DNA of 13,705 bases from Temnopleurus reevesii (lineage: Eukaryota; Echinodermata; Echinoidea; Temnopleuroida; Temnopleuridae). The first letter of the stretch is position 1. Each line of letters opens with the position of its first letter. The notes under the pieces were generated by a model. The model saw only the letters and a list, made by a program, of their open reading frames with translations, was not told where the DNA came from and did no database searches. Both the position numbers and the translations under genes were made by a program. Positions 10,301-13,705 of the stretch are shown piece after piece. The DNA lies in assembly GCA_036244855.1 (NCBI GenBank), contig BQKZ01001414.1, forward strand, positions 26,846-40,550. The letters are read 5' to 3'.

Positions 10301-11093
10301 ATAAATTGGTAGTCAGCAATTTATTTTAATGGCGGTAATTGTGTAAAAATGCCACTTAAGTCTCGATGGTTCAATGTCACAAAATCATGGCAAGCCATAA
10401 TTTATTAATCACAAGTTCAAGTTATTTGTAATCTCTACTCAGAACTGGCGCTCATAAAACAGCTAGGGAGATCGGCGGGGAATTCCCGCGATTTGTTTTT
10501 ATCCAAACCCAAGCCAAAATGATGCCAGCCGCCGAAACATTCTATTGGCCCAATGCCCTCCCATTATGACGTCACAATTGAACAATCTTTTGCAGTCTCG
10601 AAAGCGAGATATAACATTACAGCTCTTTCAGTGTGCATAGAAGTGAACTTTGTACCTACGTTTGATAGTGAAGCAACTACAATATACTGAGCGGGGGTAT
10701 TGTGCAGAAATTTACATTGAGTATATCATGTGTAGAGAAGGCACTTGAAATGATAATGTTAACTAGTTATGTAGACATACTATTGCTTGCACACATAACC
10801 TACATTCTTTATACTGCTTTGTTATGATTAAGATTCTGCTTGGAGGGAAAGCTCAAGCTCTTTTTTGACCTCTTTTTAAGAACTAAGTATTTTGAGGATC
10901 TGTACATCAAAAAGTTAGAGAGTCCTACAAACATGTACCAACTCAGAAAAATAAGAGGAAGATGAAGAAGAAGAAGAAGAAGAAGAAGCAGAAGAAGAAG
11001 AATATGAGGAAGAAGAAGAAGAGGAAGCAGAAGAAGAAGCAAAAAATAGAGGAAGAGGAGGAGGAGGAAGAGGAGGAGGAAGATGAGGAGGAA

Positions 11094-11134
<41 letters not shown>

Positions 11135-11355
11135 AAGAGGAAGAAGTGGAAGGGGAAGATTAGGAAGAAGAGGAGGAAGAAGAGGAGGAAGAAGAGGAGG
11201 AAGAAGAGGAGGAGTAAGAGGAGGAGGAGGATGATGATGAATAGGATAAGAAGAATAAAGATTGGAAGAATAGAAGAAGAAAAAGAAAAATTAATACTTA
11301 CAGGATCAGTTATTGGGGCTGGTGAGAGAAGACACACCTCCGCAGAAGAAATCAT
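4170..11355 (-). CDS. ets4: Ets4 / SPDEF-class ETS transcription factor (six coding exons, whole CDS)
   Basis: Spliced CDS on the minus strand joining 11355-11302, 9645-9339, 8934-8740, 8149-7970, 7485-7309 and 4348-4170. It has 1092 nt and encodes 363 residues plus TAA. All internal junctions have AG acceptors and GT donors (gtaagt, gtaagt, gtgagt, gtacgt, gtaagg), and the phases agree (0,1,1,1,1). The protein has a Gln/Pro-rich N-terminus, a Pointed domain (about 105-185, Trp125 in [10 protein letters not shown]), a Ser/Pro/Thr linker (186-275) and a C-terminal ETS domain (about 277-360). The ETS domain begins [10 protein letters not shown] and its recognition helix reads [59 protein letters not shown] and [10 protein letters not shown] are what I recall of vertebrate SPDEF, and both share the Pointed-plus-terminal-ETS layout. 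Family knowledge: a sequence-specific nuclear transcription factor binding GGAA/GGAT cores; sea urchin Ets4 acts in early embryonic patterning. Class assignment is firm. The symbol assumes an echinoderm ortholog. Exact exon borders are predicted, not transcript-confirmed. Confidence 0.93.
4351..4558. repeat. Tandem duplication of the 3' end of intron 5
   Basis: Two ~102-bp units: aaattggcaa then agaaaaagagaag then acgttataaatatgtagaag then gaatcattaaa then gtgaaccaatttgaaaa. Unit 1 starts at 4351, two bases from the exon 6 acceptor; unit 2 starts at 4453. Confidence 0.85.
5933..6100. repeat. Diverged 87-bp tandem duplication
   Basis: tgaggccattttactgttac (5933) recurs as tgaagccattttattgttac (6020), and similarity continues through the following (a)catttata/cttttata. 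The plus-strand open frame shows it as two EAILLLLLI segments, but there is no sign that it is coding. Confidence 0.65.
6434..6690. other. GC-richer intronic patch, open on both strands
   Basis: Stands out from the AT-rich intron. It is open for 78 codons on the plus strand (6454-6690) and about 60 on the minus. The plus-strand product is Ser/Pro-rich without a recognised domain. It may be a conserved non-coding element, an exonised repeat or a chance frame. Confidence 0.2.
6781..6960. repeat. 60-bp minisatellite, three copies
   Basis: Units start with atttccaag at 6781, 6840 and 6900 (periods of 59 and 60) and share the later block attttcctt...cat. They are diverged, so the array is old. 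Confidence 0.75.
7070..7283. repeat. 22-bp tandem repeat array carrying POU octamers
   Basis: The unit is roughly atttgcatatcatttacatctt. Perfect ATTTGCAT occurs at 7070, 7092, 7113, 7135, 7179, 7254 and 7276, with one-base variants ATTCGCAT at 7157 and ATTTGCAC at 7265. From 7070 to 7179 the spacing is 22, 21, 22, 22, 22, about two helical turns. ATTTGCAT is the consensus octamer of POU/Oct factors. Confidence 0.85.
7309..7485 (-). CDS. ets4: ets4 coding exon 5 (linker end and first half of ETS domain)
   Basis: The acceptor is gttacttttcag and the donor gtaagg at 7308-7303. The 177 nt encode residues 246-304. Residues 246-275 are a Pro/Ser/Asp linker. The ETS domain starts near Ile277: [15 protein letters not shown], then [23 protein letters not shown] is the diagnostic first helix and IRW the first beta strand; vertebrate SPDEF has [23 protein letters not shown] here. 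The segment CYSYCIRW carries two cysteines where SPDEF has Ser and Phe, which is unusual for the family. The split glycine codon at the 3' end joins exon 6 to give [11 protein letters not shown] 22-bp octamer-bearing repeat array lies immediately downstream in intron 5. Confidence 0.95.
7486..7969 (-). other. Intron 4 of ets4
   Basis: A 484-nt phase-1 intron with donor gtacgt and acceptor gttacttttcag. It is AT-rich and nothing recognisable is seen inside; the open frames on both strands lack coding features. Confidence 0.88.
7970..8149 (-). CDS. ets4: ets4 coding exon 4 (Ser/Thr/Pro-rich linker)
   Basis: The acceptor is tcgttcaacag and the donor gtacgt at 7969-7964. The 180 nt encode residues 186-245, starting [20 protein letters not shown] and ending [12 protein letters not shown]. 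There is no folded domain; the exon is rich in Pro, Val, Ser, Thr and Gly. PVSP and VATP give two candidate proline-directed phosphorylation sites just before an acidic Ser/Gly stretch. The exon links the Pointed and ETS domains, as the variable linker does in SPDEF. Phase is 1-1 and length divisible by three. It is supported by clean splice sites and an uninterrupted frame joining exons 3 and 5 rather than by family similarity, because this linker diverges fast in the family. Confidence 0.9.
8150..8739 (-). other. Intron 3 of ets4
   Basis: A 590-nt phase-1 intron. Nearly half is a pogo/Tigger-like MITE (8208-8493). The rest (8510-8700) is AT-rich, with a motif gaattcatggtcacgaaa that resembles one at about 3255, hinting at a dispersed repeat. 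Confidence 0.88.
8208..8493. mobile_element. pogo/Tigger-like MITE with TA target site
   Basis: The left end CAGTGGAAACTCAGTATAAC (8208) and the inverted right end (minus strand from 8493: CAGTGGAAATTCGGTATGGA) are both flanked by TA. The CAGT...GAAACTC..TATAAC ends resemble pogo/Tigger-type terminal repeats. The 286-bp interior has no transposase. The left end is repeated at 8314 (CAGCGGAAACTCAGTATAAC), so about 106 bp at the left has been duplicated. Confidence 0.65.
8740..8934 (-). CDS. ets4: ets4 coding exon 3 (Pointed/SAM_PNT domain)
   Basis: The acceptor is ttatttctcttag and the donor gtgagt at 8739-8734. The 195 nt give residues 121-185. The split first codon reads Asn, replacing the intronic GAT seen when the exon is read without splicing. 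The exon carries the Pointed core: [12 protein letters not shown], then [34 protein letters not shown] and [12 protein letters not shown]. The Trp, the FxxxGxxL pattern and the Gly-Asp-Ile-Leu near the last helix are typical of ETS Pointed domains. NVQ.WL, TFRQ and GD.LH are closest to SPDEF, while the central VNRFEL..VD..RFYM.GA also resembles ETS1/2. Pointed domains are protein-interaction modules of the SAM fold. The exon length is a multiple of three with phase 1 at both ends. Confidence 0.94.
8935..9338 (-). other. Intron 2 of ets4
   Basis: A 404-nt phase-1 intron with donor gtaagt and acceptor ttatttctcttag. It contains a short run of tat/cat triplets around 9103-9125 and otherwise nothing recognisable. 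Confidence 0.88.
9339..9645 (-). CDS. ets4: ets4 coding exon 2 (Gln/Pro-rich region and start of Pointed domain)
   Basis: The acceptor is tttctctgaag, ending at 9646, and the donor is gtaagt at 9338-9333. The 307 nt encode residues 19-120 plus one base of a split codon. Residues 19-90 are low complexity, with a run of Gln after DLD, PSPSPS, a glycine patch, PPSPD, and repeated QQ and MQ. These look like a disordered activation or interaction segment with several Ser-Pro sites. Residues 92-120 ([18 protein letters not shown] then [10 protein letters not shown]) align in position with the helix that precedes the Pointed core in SPDEF, where I recall VLKDIETACKLLNI. An internal ATG pair ([10 protein letters not shown]) could start a shorter protein if transcription began inside intron 1. 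Confidence 0.92.
10440..10680. promoter_or_regulatory. Intronic motif cluster: kappaB, CCAAT pair, CRE
   Basis: A GC-richer island in intron 1 contains GGGGAATTCCC (10477-10487, a full kappaB palindrome), facing CCAAT boxes ATTGG/CCAAT (10544-10554) and a perfect CRE TGACGTCA (10567-10574). In the gene's direction these are followed by a weak TATA-like ggataaaaac near 10500. It looks like an enhancer or alternative promoter. The motifs are seen; the function is inferred. Confidence 0.4.
10955..11290. repeat. GAA/GAG purine tract behind the exon 1 donor
   Basis: Almost pure plus-strand purine made of GAA, GAG and GGA triplets with few breaks. It starts about 6-10 bp from the coding exon 1 donor and lies in intron 1, so the transcript strand carries the pyrimidine (U/C) version. 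The long Lys/Glu and Leu/Ser/Pro open frames here are repeat artefacts. Confidence 0.92.
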
Positions 11356-11390
11356 ATTGGCAGATTGTGTAGTAATGTTATGATTTAAAT
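11302..11390 (-). CDS. ets4: ets4 coding exon 1 (35 nt of leader, ATG, 18 codons)
   Basis: The acceptor is ttttattttgacag followed by the exon; the donor is gtaagt at 11301-11296. The first 35 nt are leader and the ATG is at 11355-11353, preceded by GCCAAT, giving A at -3. Translation is [18 protein letters not shown] and the exon ends on a codon boundary, so exon 2 continues in phase 0. This ATG was chosen because it is the first in the exon and because the proposed upstream exon (12701-12805) contains no ATG. The reading frame is nevertheless open upstream of it, so a longer N-terminus cannot be excluded from sequence alone. The exon has no recognisable domain; SP and AP dipeptides suggest a disordered segment. 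The donor is followed almost at once by a long pyrimidine (sense strand) tract. Confidence 0.8.
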
Positions 11391-12700
11391 CTGTCAAAAT
11401 AAAATAGAACATTTGATATAGAAATTAATAAATATGCCTAATATATCGCATTTTACCAATTTTTTGTAAATATAATATGGCATGATGTTGGAGCATTGAT
11501 GATTCAAACCTTTGAAAAGAAAAGAGATAATTAGATTAAAAAACAATTTGCTATACCTTAAAAGTATTTTTTTATGTTGCAGCGACATGATTTTAAAGGG
11601 AATAGAAAAATGATGAAACAATTGATCCGCCATTAATAATATTCATCACACAGTAAAAATGAAAATATAATAAATTGGACAATTCAATATCCATATACAT
11701 CTTGGAAAACTATTAAATCAAACTATGATATCTATAATTCTAAATTCTTGGCAAATCAGTTATTTCAAATTCACATGTCAGAAAATAAAAATAAAAACGC
11801 AGTTGAGATACTTCTCAAGTATGTATCAAACTTGGCTGTTTATTTCTTTTTATACGCAAGGAATGTATAAAGATTCAATTCATAAAGTTTTTTTTTTAAT
11901 TAGCAGTCAAGAATTTCAAGGGGATATCTGTATTGAGCCTCCATAACCACGCTATGCATCAATATCACAAGACCCAAGATGGCAAAAACCCAAAATATAA
12001 TTTATCGCATAAAAGGAAATACAACTTGGCAATGTATAGTCAAAATTATTTCCCCTTTGCTCGCCATACGTGTACACGTATAGTCAGTGTGATAATGTAC
12101 AATTTCCGCTTTGAGAAACCAACGCGAAATATAATACACGGCAAATACTCGCAACATAACACTGAAGTACTATACAAGGAACGTATTCATAACACGTGCA
12201 GATTGCACATGTAGTATCTTGCTGTAGTGCAAATTTCCGGTAATAGCTTTTGATGCAGATTCAAACTCTTTCATGCGCTGATTTCGAAACCGATACTAAA
12301 CTCACCAAACTTCAATTCATAAATGATTCAATGACTTTCGAGTATAATTTTGAAAAAAAAGTCCTGGTTTAGGTCGGTTTAGTTTCAGCGTATGGCATAA
12401 TGGCGAAAGATTTGTAGCAAAGTTCCCGCTCAGTTCTCAACCAATGTTTGCTGCATACTATGTTGCTATACACATGTATATATAAATTAAGCTTGAAATA
12501 TAACATCAACCATCACACACAACATACAAACCTACAAGAAACAGGTAAACACATTACAATAATACAACTAAGTACAATAAACAAACGTATATTATATTGC
12601 ACTCCGCATAACGAAATTTTATCTAGGCACTAACATGATCATATACACGCACAAAAAAAAACACACATAATGAATATAAAATCGTTTATAATAGACTTAC
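11391..12700 (-). other. Intron 0 of ets4 (within the 5' UTR)
   Basis: AT-rich intron between the predicted first exon (donor gtaagt) and coding exon 1 (acceptor gacag). Short open frames on both strands show no coding character and are not called. It holds a 16-bp perfect palindrome at 12066-12081 and an unused consensus-like donor at 12305-12300 (gtgagt). Nothing else is recognisable. Confidence 0.45.
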
Positions 12701-12805
12701 AAAGAAGAATTAAGTGGTAATACACTTGTTCTAGAAGCAGTGTTGTTGTGTTATAAATCCTAGGTTTTGGAGTAGTTGCTCTGACCGTGATAAAACTTTG
12801 AATGT
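12701..12805 (-). other. ets4: Predicted non-coding first exon of ets4 (5' UTR)
   Basis: The donor gtaagt is at 12700-12695. The 5' end is placed near 12805 because a TATA box lies about 25-30 nt upstream on the minus strand. The predicted exon contains no ATG in any frame, and neither does the 35-nt leader of coding exon 1, so the spliced leader (about 140 nt) has the ets4 start as its first ATG. The transcription start is an estimate to about 15 nt. A weaker rival donor exists at 12305 (gtgagt), but its exon would contain upstream ATGs. Confidence 0.5.
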
Positions 12806-12827
12806 TCCCAAGCAGAAGTTTAGAATG

Positions 12828-13029
12828 AATATATAGCAGTGTTGGTGAACGCAGAGCCAAATTTTCTTTCCCGTTCGTTTTCCCGAACAATGACATCATG
12901 GGCTTTCAAAGAAACATGCATAATTCATGAATTGTACTGGGTGATGGGGCGTGGTTTCGAGTCTCGCTGCTGGTATCGCTTTTGTGATTGGACAATGGCG
13001 GAGTGATTCGTGCGGAACGTTGGGCCAAT
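12828..13029 (-). promoter_or_regulatory. Predicted ets4 core and proximal promoter
   Basis: Read on the minus strand, the order toward the gene is a CCAAT-type motif seen on the plus strand (13025-13029), a minus-strand CCAAT box (GTCCAATCAC, about 12986-12994), a CCACGCCC KLF/GC-type box (12947-12954), an AT-rich POU/homeodomain-like patch around catgcataattcatg (12915-12930), a TGATGTCA CRE/ATF variant (12891-12898), and TATATATT (12828-12835). The patch is less AT-biased than its surroundings. TATA spacing and a following exon with a consensus donor make a consistent promoter model. Which factors bind is inference from motif shape only. Confidence 0.5.
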
Positions 13030-13047
13030 GAGGATGGGGTGGTGTTA

Positions 13048-13079
13048 CATTGTGTGTGTGTGGGGGGGGGGGGGGGGGG
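13048..13079. repeat. GT repeat followed by an 18-G run
   Basis: attgtgtgtgtgt leads into 18 consecutive G (13062-13079). It lies just upstream of the proposed promoter's CCAAT boxes. Its length is probably variable and subject to sequencing error. Confidence 0.9.
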
Positions 13080-13359
13080 CGCTCGTGGGATTACACCGTA
13101 TGAATGGGATAATCTGTGATGTTGCCCTGCGTCAATGCAATTGTTCATTTGGAAACCTATCGACTTTTACTAATTGTTCGTCTTGAATAACTCCTTTTCA
13201 AGACACTTAATTAGGCATGTCGAATACGTAAGGAGGCAGGGATGACCTCATAAAAAAGGAAGAGATTGGCAAATAGTTTGTCAACAAGCGTAAGACATTA
13301 CATAACAATAAACAAAATATACTTTGTAATCGAGATGAGAGGGGTCGCGTAAAATGATT
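13080..13359. other. Upstream flank without recognisable features
   Basis: No exon, RNA gene or repeat boundary is identified between the G run and the SINE. Confidence 0.4.
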
Positions 13360-13625
13360 TGTGGAGGCATCATGGTGGTGTGGTTCTGACTCTCGCCTTT
13401 CAACCCGAGGATCGTAGGTTCAAATCCACCCATGGCGTTAATATCCTTCAGCAAGAAATTTATCCACATTGTGCTGCACTCGACCTAGGTGAGGTGAATG
13501 GGTACTGGTAAGAAGAAATCCCTATAATGCAGCGAGCGCCGAATGGTACTGGTAGCCATGCTATAGCCGGGTAATAAAGCACAAAGCGCTTAGAAACACT
13601 TCGTACCATCACTATTATTGTTATA
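13360..13625 (+). mobile_element. tRNA-derived SINE (tRNA-Glu-like head)
   Basis: An internal Pol III promoter is present: A-box-like tggtggtgtgg (13373-13383) and B box ggttcaaatcc (13417-13427), 33 bp apart. The part between reads like a tRNA anticodon arm, with loop ctttcaa (UUC, Glu). A unique body follows (gcactcgacctaggtgaggt, gaatgggtactgg, gcgagcgccgaatgg) and the tail ends aaagcgcttag...actattattg. The gcgc-then-triplet ending matches the type of tail fragments at 1216 and 1492. The exact family and ends are not determined. Confidence 0.65.
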
Positions 13626-13705
13626 GTTACAATTAAAGTTTCAGGTAATATAGAATAATGTTGTAGATCTATATTGAACACCATAAATTCCCGTTAAGAT
13701 TCAAA

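Larger units (their letters stand above)
9646..11301 (-). other. Intron 1 of ets4
   Basis: A 1656-nt phase-0 intron. Its 5' part is the purine (plus-strand) tract at about 10955-11290. Its middle has a GC-richer motif cluster at about 10440-10680. The stretch 9700-10430 is AT-rich and shows nothing I can name. Confidence 0.85.

Noticed and set aside
10915..11412. 165-codon minus-strand frame continuing from exon 1
   Set aside because: Only its first part is the real exon. After the gtaagt donor it reads repeat-derived Leu/Ser/Pro, and the phase-0 join to exon 2 is far better supported.
12306..12480. Alternative 5' UTR exon using the gtgagt donor at 12305, with tatatata near 12480
   Set aside because: The donor is good, but the leader would contain ATGs upstream of the ets4 start. 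The 12701-12805 model is cleaner. Kept as a possible minor alternative.
13360..13430. A functional tRNA-Glu gene
   Set aside because: A and B boxes are present, but the acceptor stem does not pair convincingly and the sequence runs into a SINE body.

Overview
The window is animal (metazoan) nuclear DNA, most likely from a sea urchin or a close echinoderm relative. It is AT-rich with short exons in long introns, has canonical GT-AG splice sites, and is littered with microsatellites, MITE-like inverted repeats and a tRNA-derived SINE. The taxon is inferred from the gene content and repeat style, not proven.

The only gene I can support is on the minus strand and fills most of the window: an ETS-family transcription factor of the SPDEF/PDEF class, called Ets4 in sea urchins. 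I rebuilt it from splice sites and reading phase. A non-coding first exon (about 12701-12805) lies behind a TATA-box promoter (about 12828-13029). Six coding exons follow: 11302-11390 (ATG at 11355-11353), 9339-9645, 8740-8934, 7970-8149, 7309-7485 and 4170-4348 (stop TAA at 4172-4170). Every junction keeps the frame and gives a 363-residue protein: a Gln/Pro-rich N-terminus, a Pointed (SAM_PNT) domain at about residues 105-185, a Ser/Pro/Thr-rich linker, and an ETS DNA-binding domain at about 277-360 that ends almost at the C-terminus, as in human SPDEF. The 3' UTR probably runs through 3.6-4.2 kb and possibly as far as about 2.2 kb.

Layout from left to right: 1-1215 intergenic, with an old tandem duplication and a lone CRE-bearing promoter-like patch; 1216-2135 SINE-tail fragments and long TTC/CT pyrimidine tracts; 2180-4169 probable 3' UTR and flank, with a small inverted-repeat element; 4170-11390 the coding exons and introns; 11391-12700 the intron in the 5' UTR; 12701-13029 first exon and promoter; 13060-13080 an 18-G run; 13360-13625 a tRNA-Glu-like SINE.

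The introns hold the less expected structure. There is an array of POU octamers (ATTTGCAT) with a 22-bp period just downstream of coding exon 5. A duplication of the last ~102 nt of intron 5 includes the region next to the acceptor. Intron 1 contains a compact CRE/CCAAT/kappaB cluster that could be an alternative promoter or enhancer. A several-hundred-base purine tract sits directly behind the first coding exon's donor site. I see no evidence of a new multi-gene system; the window is one developmental regulator gene and its repeat-rich surroundings.
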